DNA from: Porodaedalea pini
Taxonomy: Eukaryota > Basidiomycota > Agaricomycetes > Hymenochaetales > Hymenochaetaceae
Length of the DNA stretch: 64,000 nt
NCBI GenBank assembly: GCA_002794775.1
Contig: NBAY01000065.1
Location: 170,020-234,019, forward strand
Reading direction: 5' to 3'
Made by a program: the position numbers and the translations under genes. Positions 10,835 through 22,688 of this stretch are shown here, piece after piece. How positions within the stretch are numbered: position 1 is the stretch's first letter; each line of letters begins with the position of its first letter. The notes beneath the pieces are model-generated. The model did not search any database and was not told the DNA's origin. It worked only from the letters and a program-made list of their open reading frames with translations.

Positions 10835-13412
10835 ATGTACACTCGTTTCGCCTCTACCATGACTTCTGGCACAGGATCTGTGTTCTCTACGGACTCTGGA
10901 TTTCTCTCCACCCCGATCTCATTCGGCCTGGCAGCCGTTAGCCAAGATGATGGTTTCAAGGCTCATGCCCCGATCGTCGACAAGTTCCTCCAAGATGATA
11001 TTCTTCGCGCTCGAGATCGGTTGCCGTTCGACAAATTCTTATGTGGCCTGGGGGCAGATTCAAACGCGTTAGGGATTAGAGACGAGGATGTTTACAGAAT
11101 TGCAACGAGTCAGGACGTGCAAGTTTTCCGTGACGTTTACTGTAAACACGTTACAAAGGAGACCGAACGCTACGGTCGCTATTGCGATCTGGCCAACCAT
11201 GTCATATCACAGCTACCCGCGGATTCACAGACTATACTTTTTTCTCGCAACGATCCCAATCTTATCTACGGTGCTTATGATAGCACGCGCAAACCCGATG
11301 TTATCACGCTCAGCAGTAAAGATCCCTCCGTCGCAAATAAGGAGTGGGAGAAATACAGCGAGAAGGGCCCTAAAGGAGTGGACTGGACCTGGTGCATTGT
11401 CTTGTTCCTATTTGAGTTCAAGCTCTATATGAACGGCATCCTTCACTTTAAAGACATACTTCCTCCGCCGACTGTCACTTCTTCCACTGCTCCTGTTGTT
11501 CCCTCTAATTCCACGGATACCCCGTCGACTGCCTCCGCTCAGCCCCTTAATGTCAATTGTGAATCTTCTAAACCTTCTGAACAGAAGACTACACAACGCG
11601 CGACGGCGAAATCGGGGAAGGGAAAGAAATCACCTTCTCCGGATACAATACTAAGTGCATCATCGGCCACGTCGACGAAGTCCGCCAAACGAAAGGCCAT
11701 GCAGATGGAGGCAGACGCTATATCTGAAACCAGCAGTAAACGGATACGTAGGGAAATTCGCGAACCGAGACAAGACTTGATGATCCAATGTGCTCGGTAT
11801 GCAGTAGATCAACTATCGACCGTGGTGAATCGCCGTCATTGCATATCCGGTCTTGTGCTCGATGGTCGGTTGTGGTTGGCGTACTATGATCATGGCGGGA
11901 TCGTAACCTCGACACCACTGGACTTTGTCAGTGATCTTTACCGATTCGTACTGCTTATCAAGACGTTAGCGGAGATGAGTCCAAGGGACTGTGGGTTCAT
12001 CGAAGGCCTGGAGGACGTTAGTACGCTGGACATCGACGACACCTTTTCCACCATTTCGTCTTTGTCCAGTCAAACGGGGAAGCTTGGCGATGTTGAGACG
12101 GGGAACGTCGACGAAAATTCTCCAGACCCCGCTGAATTGTCCAGCCAACCAGAGTTAAACCAGGAGGGTTCTAGCCAGTCGGAATCCAGTCTGGAAGAGT
12201 CTAGTCAAGTTACGGCGGCTAGCGATGCAGACGGCACTTATCAGCCCAGTAGCCCAGATCTCGAAGTCCGCAAAGAGGACACGGAGGATCGACCAAAATG
12301 GCGATTGAAAGTCAAGGGCCACGAATTGTTGCTGTTTGGGTCTCTTGTGAGAAGGGCGCCGTATGGTTTAGTTGGCAGATCTGGTAGAGTCTACGCGATG
12401 AAGAGTCGAACCTTGGATATCAAGAATCCAAATAGAAAGTACGCGATCAAGATGAGTTGGCCGTTGGCGAGGCGAATTTCCGAAGCCGAAATACTGGATA
12501 AAGCGAAGAGGGAGTTGGAAGCGCTTGATGGAAATCCGGACCACAGGAAGCAACACGGCGACAGAAACCTCGTAGACTGTCTCCCGAAGCTTTTTCTGCA
12601 CGAAGATCTCGATGAGCTTATGAAAGAAGGCTCTTTCAGATTTAGAACGATGCACGACGAATTTTTGCCGGAGAATCGGGTCTGCCGCGTGCTGGCCTTC
12701 GAGTATCTCATTCCTTTATTTGCGTTAGGTGATTTGGACGATTTCAAACAATGTGTTCGAGACATGATCCAAGGTACGATGAATGCTCTGGAATGCAACT
12801 GAAACTGACATTTGCATTCCAGGACATCACTTTTTATTCATCAGTCCATCGCGTATTCTCCATCGCGACATCAGTATCGGTAACTTGATGGTCCGCCTTG
12901 AGGATGATGGGGGAATACATGGTGTCTTGAATGATTGGGACCTCGCTGAAGTCGGTGAGCCGACTCCTGATGGACATACGGGGACTCGCACAGGAACTCG
13001 TCCGTTCATGGCATGGGAGCTTCTTGTGCCTTATCCGCCCGCTCACATGGAGAGGTTCGATTGGGAATCGTTCTTCTATGTTCTCTATTGGATAGGATGT
13101 CGCTATCACGAAGGGAAAGAGATACACAACTCGCTTCTGTCCGAGTGGAATATCCCAGACGACGATGCCTTGCGAGGCATCAAACAATCAGTGACGGAAA
13201 GGGCGGATTCTTCCATGCTTCAAAAATTTACTGATTCTTATAAACCCCTCGTTCGAACGTGGATTGTGCCTCTTTTGACGCTTTTTCGAAGTGGACATCA
13301 AGCTAAGGATGCATTTATTTTGGGCGAGCCGAAGAGTGGGGAAGAGTTTGACATGGAGACTCTTGGAGGTCATGTCACGTACGAAAAAGTATGGGAGATT
13401 CTACAAAAGTGA
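10835..13412 (+). CDS. FunK1-type protein kinase, two exons
   Basis: Putative Ser/Thr kinase of the FunK1 group, expanded in Agaricomycetes; substrates unknown. Exons 10835-12773 and 12823-13412 join in phase to 842 residues. The catalytic region is C-terminal: a Lys in YAIKMSWPLARR (ATP-binding lysine candidate), HRDISIGNLMV (catalytic HRD loop, split from upstream sequence by the intron), NDWDLAEVG in place of DFG (usual for FunK1) and GTRPFMAWELL in place of the APE segment. Between the N-terminal domain and the kinase lies a Ser/Pro/Thr-rich low-complexity linker with a KRKAMQME/KRIRRE basic patch (possible nuclear localisation). ATG 10835 is the first in-frame; ATG 10859 is an alternative. 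No defect is visible. FunK1 genes are multicopy and often linked to mobile DNA, consistent with this site at the edge of a repeat-rich block. Confidence 0.85.
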
Positions 13413-14916
13413 AGACGGACCAGTTAATTGTGAGTCCTTTTATAATGCTCAGAGTGACGGAAAAGACTCATTCTGAAGTCAGGATATTTGTGGCAGGCCA
13501 TAAATTGAGTTTATGCACGATATACCAAATGTTTACATATCATGTGGAAGTAATTACAATATTTATCAACTACGGATCTCTTTATCAGCTACACCCCGAC
13601 CTTTGTGATTCTAGTTAACGGAGCGGACGTATTCGCTGCTATTACAACACATTTCTTGCTCAGAACGACGGGGTTTCAGGAATGGCGATAGATGACATTC
13701 ATTATGCACTAAGTGAAGACTACACTCTACCGTACCGTTGGTACTGGCAGGCCTCATACGAAGATATCTGCTACGCCTCCGGGCTTCCCTGAGGTAGAGT
13801 TCCAGACTGTGAGTACAGACTGTTCTAGGGCTCGACTTGAGCATTGAATTCTGGTGGGCGCACGGGAAGAGACCCCGCTCTGATACTGTCTCATTCATGC
13901 ATTGCAACGAGGACTCTTGACGGGCAAAAGGGCAGCAGCATCTCTCCTCGACGACACGCTTTCCCTGACGGCCTAATCCCAACAAAGACTAAGAAATGAA
14001 ACAATGAGATTGCAAAGTGCAGATACCAACGAGAGGATACAGCGAGAACTAGTGGCTTTTTTAGTAGAGGAAGCGGAGGCGATACGATACTGTTCAGGAG
14101 AAAATGAAAACGCAAGTCCTAGTAGCGGTGGCGATGGATGAAACGAAAGTGCAGATGCTGAAATTGATGCGAAAAAGACCGAATACGTTACGGGAGACAG
14201 GATAGGTAAATAGGGAATACGGGATGCGCGAATGAATGACGTGACACAGCAGTGAAATAGTGATAGGCAGAGTCTGAGAGAATGGGCGGTAAGAGGAGGG
14301 ATCGGAAACATAAACAGAAGGAAGAGAAAAGGAAGCCCGAACACCAGGAAAATCGAAGTGAAACGAAACCAAGGCCCGGGGTGAAAGAGAAAACATTAGG
14401 GAGTGTACGAGCTCCGACGAAATGGATGAGACAGAAAAAACAGGAGCTGGGGTTGGAGGGAGGGTGGAAGATAACAAATCCGAGTCATAATAACAAGCCA
14501 AGAAGAGGAAGTCGAAAACTACATCAGCGAAGGAGTGCAATGTTCTGGTCCACCGATGGATATCTGTACGCGACGAACTTCGGGTCCTGGTCCACGAGCT
14601 CCTCAATCGCACGTCTCGACGCAACAGACATGAGCGATGGAGCTGCAATTACATTTCCATTATGCCGCGATCGGCTGCTGCCGCCAACGCCATACTCAGT
14701 TACACGTCACGAAAACTATCCGCGGCTGGTAGTGACATTTAGTTCTGACACGCATTAGGCAAGGATCAGCACTGCCTATATCATAGTATATGTGATTACA
14801 AGCACTGACAAGCAACCACAAGGCTTTCATTTGGATGTAGCTATCCACAAGTACTGCGACTCAATGTAATCATATAACAAGGCCCCTGACTTACAGCCAT
14901 TTTCATAAGTCCTGCG
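13413..14916. other. No gene supported; transition to CpG-poor repeat DNA
   Basis: About 13,970-14,540 is purine-rich on the + strand, which makes long overlapping ORFs on both strands; these look like low-complexity artefacts (Arg/Lys-rich on one strand, Ser/Phe-rich on the other). From about 14,760 CpG becomes rare, which marks the start of the repeat block. Confidence 0.5.
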
Positions 14917-15647
14917 ACACATGCATTTCATGTGAAATGAGCCATGTCTGAGCCAAAACATCAAAAAACAGAATAAATGTTGATTTTCTCTGTAAATTCT
15001 GCACAGTACCTGCTCATTAAGTACTCAAAAAATAGGCATGGTTCTCAGAAGCAGAAATATGTAAAATAGGGAGCAATACATTGACTGTGTAGGTGGGTGG
15101 AGATCAAACAAGTGCAGCCAGTCTGTTCTCTCATACATTTCCACTGAGATTCAAAAATTATGGCTCCCCTACATCTACCTATAAAATTCTTTCCCATGAC
15201 TGTAAATTAAGCATATGACTATACCAACAGCTCCTGCAAGTCTGAAGCCAATCCATGCAGTATTCATGGTGCAGCAGCAAGGTTTGTGTTCCACTTTGAG
15301 CTCTTTCCACCTTCCTCTTCTCACAACAGGTCTTGCAGCACAGGCAAGAAGACTGCTAAGATTATGATTCTTTTTGTGTAATTATCAGACACATAAGCCA
15401 TCTTCCCTGCAAGTTTCCTGTCCATTCACTTTGTGCTTTGACTGCTACACTCAAATTTCTGTGCATACTACCAACACCTGTGAGCATGTGAGCACATGTT
15501 AGCCAAGCCACCACCATGCAAACACAAAAGCCAACACTCTACTTCCTCCTCCTCTCAGGTCATTCCATGATGGTTTCAGGTAAGGCACTCTCAGATGATG
15601 CAAGACACATCATATTCAGACTGTATCAGTCATGACTCTTCACTGTG
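14917..15647. other. CpG-free block (731 bp without one CG dinucleotide)
   Basis: Direct reading finds no CG between 14917 and 15647, whereas flanking gene DNA has many. It lies immediately upstream of the Tc1/mariner-like remnant and may be its 5' non-coding part. No ORF or terminal inverted repeat was recognised. Confidence 0.8.
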
Positions 15648-15743
15648 CGTGACCTGGCCAGGGTAATAGATATCTATTGAGCAACAATCCACTGAACTGT
15701 TGCTCAACACAAGCACATGAGGCATTTATAAAAGGAGGGCACA

Positions 15744-16750
15744 AGGACTGGAAGACCAAGGTTGCTTGATTATGTGGATACACAGGTGAGTGCATTTTTT
15801 GAATTGTAATGACTCGCTGCAGCTAACTGAACTATAGTATCTCTTGAGCACAAGAGAGCATCACAAGGACCAGTACTTAGACAAGGTGAGGGAGGAGCTA
15901 GAAAGGGTAACATGCAAGAAGGTTTCAGACACTACAGTATGGAGGTCTCTGTGCCAGGCTGGGTTCACTCTGAAGACAGTGCGGTGATGCTTATGGCTTT
16001 GCATCAGCAAACTTACTCTGCTCAAGATATCAAAAAGGGCACTTGAATGCAGCAAGTCCACTCAGCTCTGGTACAGATTTAGAATGGGATCTCAATATGA
16101 GGCAGAACAGCTCATCTTTGTCAACAAGAGTGCATGTGACCAACATACCTTCTTGAGGAAGAAAGCATGAGCTTTACAGGGTTATCAGGCATGTCATAAA
16201 GTGATCTTTACACAGGGAAAAAGGTGCAATGCTTACCTTTATGACTGCAGATCTGACTGCTTGCCTCTTCTAGGTATTCAATCTTGCCCACAATCACTTC
16301 AACTAGTATGCTTGACTGTACAATACTGGAAGGATCCTTCAATGCCACCTCCTTCTCTGCATTTATCAGGGATCTCTTGGACCACATGCAATCTTGGCTG
16401 GCCCAAAACTCTGTTGTGGTGATGGACAACTGTACAATCCACAAGTCACTAGAAATCCACAAACTCATTGAGTCAAGGTTCATCTATTTTGACCTGTTGT
16501 GCTACGATGCAGGGCTCTTACTGATCTGACTCTGCACAGGGGCATGAAGCTGGAATTTCTCCTCACATATTCTCTGGACTTCAACCCGATTGAGCTGGCA
16601 TTCTCTCTGCTGAAATCTCGACTTCATTGGGTCAAATTCAGTGATGAGGAAATGGATGCTTTGGTATTCACAAAGCTTTACAGTGAAACTATGTCTATCA
16701 ATGCTGCAGACTGTCATGCTTTCTATCATCATTGTGGTTATCTCTGTTAG
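15744..16750 (+). pseudogene. Tc1/mariner-superfamily DDE transposase, degenerate
   Basis: The active protein would cut and paste a DNA transposon flanked by terminal inverted repeats. Order seen: an HTH segment (RTGRPRLLDYVDTQ, a 52-bp intron at 15786-15837, then a helix reading KKVSDTTVWRSLCQAGFTLK); the first catalytic block, which reads VNKSACD where VDES is expected; the second, VVVMDNCTIHKS; and after a second likely intron (about 16475-16540) the third, FNPIELAFSLLKSRL, with the catalytic Glu. It ends in HHCGYLC. In-frame TGA follows TLKTVR and further stops precede the first DDE block. The Asp and the next Glu of the first block are changed to Asn and Lys by G-to-A at two CpG positions (16123 and 16126). 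TIRs and a TA duplication were not found. Confidence 0.8.
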
Positions 16751-16846
16751 TGTCAGGTTTCTTTATTGAGTGGATACAGGCTTCCTTGTCACTGTCTCAA
16801 CTGGTCCAATAATATAATATATTCTGTCTATATGATGTATGCATAA

Positions 16847-18681
16847 CTACTGTTCCTTGATGTGAGAAACATCCTCCTGTGCATATTGAATGATATGATT
16901 GAGTAACCCAATGCTTGCCTCCACTTGAGCATTAATAACCATCTTCTCGAGCCTTCCAAATTCTAAGTAAGCCAAGTCATCCAAGTGTTTAACATCATTG
17001 GCCTTAAAAACAGGTAGCAGAGACCTGTATTGGTAGTCATTGTGGCCTCTCTCCATGTTATTGTGCAATGACTCAATCCAACTCTGAACAGAAGAGTAAT
17101 CACATGGCCTGCATTCAGCTACCACCCGGTTATGCATTTGGTAGTGCTGGGCAATGACCGGCTGGTTGAAAGGTTGCATTGGCACTACAGTTGCCACTGT
17201 TCTGGCTGTCACAGGAGCACTGTTGGGGAGGGATGTTGTAGGCCCAGTTGCTATGTCAGAGCCAGTTCCTGTGCTGGCATTGTCAGCTGCTTTCCACTGC
17301 TTGTCCAATACTTTCAGTTGCCTCAGTACTTCATCCACTTTGACTCTGGGAGTATTCTTATACTGGACAAAGTATGCTTTTAGTCCAGTGAGATTGCACT
17401 TTCAATGGACTCACAATCAGTTTTGCATGTTCAATAAGATGTTTGTTGGAATACATAAGATGGTCTTTTGACCCTCTTATTTTACCACAGAGCCTGCTGT
17501 TGTATTTATCACATTTGAACACTGCTGTGATTTGTGCCATAATCCATTTGAGTGTAGCATTGTAAGCTTCCTTAGCACCAGTGACCCTTGAAGGAGTCAT
17601 ATTCATTCTAGTTGCACTTTGCTGTTTATTGCTGTTCCCATTGTTCCCATATATATTCTTCACTGCATGTCAGGAACCACTTTATACATCAAATACTATA
17701 GATGAACCTGATTACTGAGATTCTGAATGACAATTCTAGGGTTTTCATTACCTCATTTCTTCTTCTTTTCAGCTGCTTGATGCCTGTGAACTCATTTGAA
17801 CAGTGCATCCAACTGGTCTTATGTATCCAAATATTCTGGTTCAAGCTTTGTCCCAGACTTCACAGACCAGCAAGCTGTGTAACCAAGTTGGTCGAATGTA
17901 GAACAGCCCTGGGTGATTGAAACTGCTTCATTGATCAAATCAGCCAGTGACATCTTGGAGTTGATCTTCATGTCTTGCACACCTGTACTGTCATGAATTT
18001 TTATCATGACTTCCAGTTCAGGCTTTTTCTCTACAGCAGGTGTCAATGTGATCCATCCATAAGCTTTTGCATGTCCAAGGGAGGGAGTATTCCAGTCTAT
18101 GTACTCATCAGCTATACTTTTCTTAGCCATAGCCTTAGGCAACAATGAATAGAGGTTTTGTACCATCATCAAGATGGAAAGAACGCTCATCAGGCTTGTC
18201 AGGGGAGTCAGGAATTTCATTGAAGGCTGATCTGTCATTGTCAAAACCCTGTGTTTCATTCATAGTGTCATTCAAGCCAAGTCCTGAAGCCTGAATGACG
18301 TCTACAATGGATATATCTCTCTGATCTTCAGACGAATGCTCCTGTTCAACTGTATCCTTGTCATTGCCCTTCTTGCACAGCTATGGGCATGAAAACCAGT
18401 CAGAGAGAGCATTTGCATCAAATTTCACAACTCACAGTTTGGTGGGTTGGCTTTGCTGTTGTAGCATATTTCTTTCCACTCAATTTTGACTGCTTTTTTG
18501 TAGGAGTTTTGGAGACCTGATTGGAGACTTTATTTTTCCTAGGGTGACCAACAAGGTGTTTCTTCATCTGCACAGCTAATTCAGCAGCTAGTTCTTTGCA
18601 GTCTTTGAGATTTTTGGACTTCTTTCTGACATGTTGAGGTGGCATCATGGGGTTAGGAAAAGAAACGCAATAAAATTTCAT
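16847..18681 (-). pseudogene. Uncharacterised multi-exon basidiomycete protein with SAM-like C-terminal region, degenerate
   Basis: I recognise a recurrent, uncharacterised protein type of Agaricomycetes but no function. Minus-strand pieces in order: a Lys-rich start (MPPQHVRKKSKNLKDCKEL, from 18639), an acidic segment (about 18390-18120), a segment with EYIDWNTPSLGHAKAYGWI and FDQLGYTACWSVKSGTKLE (18140-17820), an Ala/Lys segment (17663-17358) and a C-terminal region with Pro-rich linker then CDYSSVQSWIESLHN..LLNHIIQYAQEDVSHI (17338-16847), which has the spacing of a small helical SAM-like domain. Exons cannot be joined without breaks: a TAA separates the acidic segment from the next, and frames shift between pieces. 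The DNA is CpG-depleted, so decay by deamination is likely. It abuts the Tc1-like remnant tail to tail and could be host or transposon cargo. Confidence 0.5.
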
Positions 18682-18726
18682 TTAGAGCATCGGATATTTT
18701 TGCTTACTAAATATTTTGATGCCTAG

Positions 18727-19306
18727 GCCTCCCAAAAGATGTTGGCAACCTCTACCTTCTTCATGACTATTACTTTCATGCCAAATGAGCCACTGTGGAC
18801 CAAGTTTGAAGGTAAGGAACTGGCTATCCCAATGTGGCAAGAATACAAAAAGAGGGTTCAGAGCATCAAAATGCACTGGTCTTATCTTTATCTCTCATCC
18901 TTCTCCTCCCATCCCCATCAGTCTTGCTCTCCCACCTCATCACTCACCCCTATAAGTACCCATTGCTATGGAAGGACAAGCTGGATGGCATCCTATGGAT
19001 CTTTCCAGTGACATAGTCATGGTTAATGGTACAGAATAGATTGCCACATTCTAAGTCTTTGGTGGCTTACAAACAGGCACTTTGTGTAGCACCCAGTGAA
19101 GTTCATGATCATGAAGACACCATGGAAGACTCTGAGCAGTTGCAAGAGGTGCCATCTGGTAAGCATATGTCTTTCCTGGTAAGTTCCATGGGCCCTTCTG
19201 ATGTGACGTCAGATGAAGTTTCTTCTGAAGAACCTGCAGAGAATGATTCAAAAGGAAAGGGAAAGAAAGTGGCTCGAGAGAGTTCAAGGGAGGAATCTAG
19301 TCATAG
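18727..19306 (+). pseudogene. Coding-like remnant, cut by a family A LTR
   Basis: A plus-strand reading contains a hydrophobic segment with WKDKLDGILWIF (about 18835-19016) and then an acidic, Ser/Glu-rich stretch (19090-19306) with KGKGKKVARESSREESS. The last part runs without a stop into the LTR at 19307, so the gene was probably cut by that insertion. It has no recognised domain and may be an unrelated multicopy gene divergent from the minus-strand remnant next to it. Confidence 0.35.
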
Positions 19307-19732
19307 TGTTAGGCAGGAGTCTGGGAGATGGCTCAGACTGGGCAGGCCTTGGCTGACTGTCATCTGGGACGTGCTATACTCGAGTGGGGACTCAAGACAT
19401 GCTGTACTCAGACTAGGTTGTCACAGAGATAAGAGGATTAATACAAGTCTAGACTAATATAAGGGGGATGAGTCTCACCTAGGTTGTCACAGAGGTAAGA
19501 GGAAAAGCAGAACAAGGAGTTCATATGATTCCTGATGTCTTTTATAGTAGTGACCATAAGACTATGTTATCTAAGATTACATAAATGAGCGGAATGGAAC
19601 AAATGAAGGTCATGTGAAAGGGGTGTGGGAAATGATTGAAAAGACAATTAAATATAATAGAAAGGGGCAATTAAAATAAAAGAAATAGCAAAAAGGAAAA
19701 TAAAAGAAAAGGGAAAGGTTTGAGTCCTAACA
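19307..19732 (-). mobile_element. 3' LTR of degenerate chromovirus copy A2 (family A)
   Basis: Begins TGTTAGGC and ends CCTAACA on the + strand, the inverted form of the 414-bp LTRs at 55430 and 61853. The internal region follows to the right in minus orientation, so this is the 3' LTR. Many CpG sites of the young LTR read TpG or CpA here. No matching target duplication can be tested because the other end is lost. Confidence 0.9.
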
Positions 19733-21593
19733 TTACCCTCCCCCTCAAGGTTGGGCATCCCGACCAACCATGATTGTGGTTGTGTGGCTCAGTGTCAATG
19801 AAGATTGGCTGGAGGTGTTGTTGAGGGATTTCGAGTTTACGAGGTGTGCCAGGGTGTTTTCGATAGAACTCTGTGATCACCTCCTTTGTGTTCTTGCCAA
19901 AGTCTGTCTCGGGCTGCCAAGTCAGTTCATTGTAGCTGACCCACTTGATGAGGTACTGTAGCTTCCCTCAGTGTAGGTGTGAGTCTAGAACCTCCTTGAT
20001 CTCGTACTCCTCCTCGTTGTCAACGATGTCAGATGGCGGCAGTGGTGGTTGTTTCTGGCTTTCGAAAGACAGCTTGACGGCAGGTTTCAGCAGGGCCTCA
20101 TTGAAGACAGGGTGAACCTTTTTCCATAATTTTGGGAGTTTGAGCTTGTATGCACTTGCTCCTACCTTGTCAATGATGTCAAAGGGACTGTACCACTTGT
20201 CAGCAAGCTTCTTCGTCAGTGAGTCTGTGCTGATGTTTCACCTGTTGAGGAAGACCTTGTCTCTAGCCTTGTACTCTACCAAAGTCCCTGCTGTCTGGTC
20301 ATGGTAGTGCTTCATGTCCTCTGCTGCCTTAACCAGATTGTCCTTTGTGATGTGATGAGTCTCCTTGATGTGCTTTGCAAATTCTTCCACTGACATGTTA
20401 GCAGATGAGGTTCACGTCATGTCAAAGCTTAGAGGATGACGTCCTGTATTCATGTAGAAGGGGGATATCTTTGTCACCAAGTGTTCATGGTTGTTGTATG
20501 TGAACTCTGCAAGTGGGAGCCAGTCCTTCCAGTCCAATTGCTGATGGTTAATGAAGAGCCATAGGTACTGTTTGAGCTCTTGATTAATGTGTTCCATTTG
20601 CCCATCCATCTGCAGGTGATACACCATTGACAGGTTGCCTTTGATGTGCAGGAGTTTGTACAGCTCCTTCATCATCGATGCATCAAACTGCATGCCTCTG
20701 TCATGGATGATTTTCTTTGGTAGACCATGGAGGCAGAAGATGTGGTCGTGGTACAACTGCACCATGCCTTCTGCTGACAGTTTTATCATTGTCGGAATCA
20801 CATGCATCTGCTTTGAGAACCTGTCCACAAAGATGCAGATTGCATTGTGCCCCTTTGAGTCTGGCAGCTCTCTGATGAGATTGACTGTGATAATTTCCCA
20901 AGGGCCTTCGGGGACTGTGTTTGGATGAAGCGGTCTTGACCTCGATGTTCTCAAGGCCTTTGTTCGCTGACATTGGTCACATCCTCAAATGTATGTTCTC
21001 ACGTCTGAGAACATCGATGCCTACCAGAAGTCTTGCCTGACCAGTTCTACTGTTTTCGATGCTCCCGGATGTCCAGCCAGCACCAAGTCATGACATTCCT
21101 ACAATACAGCCTCTTTCATTGTCAACGGCATGTACACCTTGCCTTTCATCCTCTACAATCCGTCGACCTCTGTCACACCCATCAGCCTCTCCAACTTGTC
21201 CTGTGTCCTCTGTGCATCACTCACTCGTTCCAACACCTCATCCCACAATGTTCACACCACCCCACAGTTCAGCCACTTCTCTTTGATGAATATGACACTG
21301 TCATTGTCATCCTTGCCCTGGTCATACCCAGCCTTGCACGACAGTAGGTCAGCTTTGCCCATTGTCTTTCCAGACTTGTGCTTGAGGTGGAAATTGAATT
21401 CTTCAAGTTCGGTCCACCAGCGAGCCTGGTGATAGCTCAGTTTCTGTGCTGACCTGAAGTGGGTGAGGTTAGCATGGTTGGACCAGATCTTGATCTTATG
21501 ACAAGCACTGAGGAGACATTGTCACCACTCCTTAAGTGCTGAAATGATCGCAAGCATCTCCTTGTCGTAGATCTTGTAGTTTCGTTCTGCTGG
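19733..21593 (-). pseudogene. Chromovirus pol fragment A2 (RNase H end, integrase, chromodomain), CpG-hypermutated
   Basis: Minus-strand homologue of about 60010-61852 in family A: RNase H tail, integrase and chromodomain remains followed by the LTR. The best-preserved piece, 20954-20412, aligns with the integrase core around 60638-61170. The differences are dominated by R to H/C, A to V/T and T to M/I changes, the signature of CG to CA or TG. At the DNA level the run AACGCGATCTGCGTCTTCG of the young copy reads AATGCAATCTGCATCTTTG here. Everything 5' of RNase H is missing: homology stops at 21593, where a family D LTR starts. Confidence 0.88.
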
Positions 21594-22417
21594 TGTAGGG
21601 GTGCAGACTCTTCTAATCCGAAGGGCAATTTGGGCTATGGCTCGTGATTGACCCAAGGGGGACTGCAGTGACTCGGTATTACCGAGAGGGACAACCTAAG
21701 TAGAGCGAGGTTCGAGATATGAAGACTCGGTGATACGGATACCTGCGGGATTCTGGTTGGACCAAGACTCGGGCAGGTAGAATTGGCACTTGTGGCAGCA
21801 GCCGAGGGTGTTCAGTGATTGGGTGATGGAGTTCTGAGAGTCAGTGACAGAGTCAGTGTATACTGTTTTCAGAATGAGAGTCGGGCGAGTAGTGCGTAGT
21901 AATGCATGTAGTAGATTGCGGTCTAGAGGTGGAGAAGGGACTGTCTGTCTCTGCACTGTTGCTCCTCCCTCTCTGTCTGTACAAACTACTGCAAATTTAT
22001 ACTAAACTGAAGCAGAGAAAGTGGTGCAAGACTCGGCTGAGTCTGTGTGAATGGATGTGAAAGTGAGTCGGCAATTGGCCTGCACACATCACACAGCCGA
22101 TCATCGTGGAGTGATGTTGGAGTGCCCAACCTCCTCTTTTGTCTCCCACCACTGCACACCTGTATCCCACATCCTTGTCCTACTCACCTAATTCCTTCCA
22201 CCTGTCCCCATGAGAGTCGGTCGTCCATGTGCTGATCGAGTTCGTGCGACATCCCTCTGTCCAATCATGTCCATACCAAGAATTATAATGAAGAGTCGGC
22301 CACCAATTATGAATGAATAAATGGTAAAGTTTGGCGGCCGGTAAAGGGATTCAAAGGAGTAGTGTAAGTGAGGGGAGAAAGACTCGGCTGGCGCGTAGGT
22401 GATGGTTAATCGCTACA
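21594..22417 (-). mobile_element. Family D LTR (copy D0), minus orientation, 3' LTR
   Basis: Starts TGTAGGGG and ends CGCTACA on the + strand, that is TGTAG...CTACA when reversed. It is the inverted counterpart of 22689-23540. On its internal side it is preceded (minus strand) by CCCCAGGAGA, the same polypurine-like sequence found before the E 3' LTR, so it is a 3' LTR. It cuts off A2. Confidence 0.85.
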
Positions 22418-22688
22418 TCTCCTGGGGGGCCAGAAAAAAAAGTGTTTGTGGTGTACATGAGAAGTGGTTGAATTGGAAATTAAAGAATGTGTAATGGGCA
22501 AGGTTCAGTGCATTCTGTGGTTTTTAATGGTGTGAAGAAGAAGAAGAAGAGGTTGATGGTTCACTGATCAATGCCGAAATCGCACCCTGGAGTTTCGTGA
22601 TGTGCACTATTTGCTGTGCGACCGTGTCACGGAGGTTCTCGAGTTGGACTGATGGGGCTGGGTGGTGTATGCTCATCTGGAGGTCTGG
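22418..22688 (-). mobile_element. Internal 3' tail of D0 with a coiled-coil ORF end
   Basis: The 271-bp spacer between the two inverted D LTRs. On the minus strand it reads SVQLENLRDTVAQQIVHITK followed by a Ser/His tail and a stop, a short amphipathic coiled-coil C-terminus in element-sense orientation. Next to the LTR is the putative polypurine tract. The D1 LTR truncates it at 22688. Confidence 0.45.

Noticed and set aside
14094..14758. Long overlapping ORFs on both strands
   Set aside because: They follow purine/pyrimidine-biased low-complexity DNA, have no family motif and no consistent exon structure.
14760..16850. Terminal inverted repeats and TA duplication of the Tc1-like element
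   Set aside because: No convincing pair found by eye; decay may have removed them.
22418..22688. Antisense Cys-cluster gene start in D0
   Set aside because: The plus strand has no fitting frame there; only a sense-strand coiled-coil end is visible, so it was not counted as a third example.
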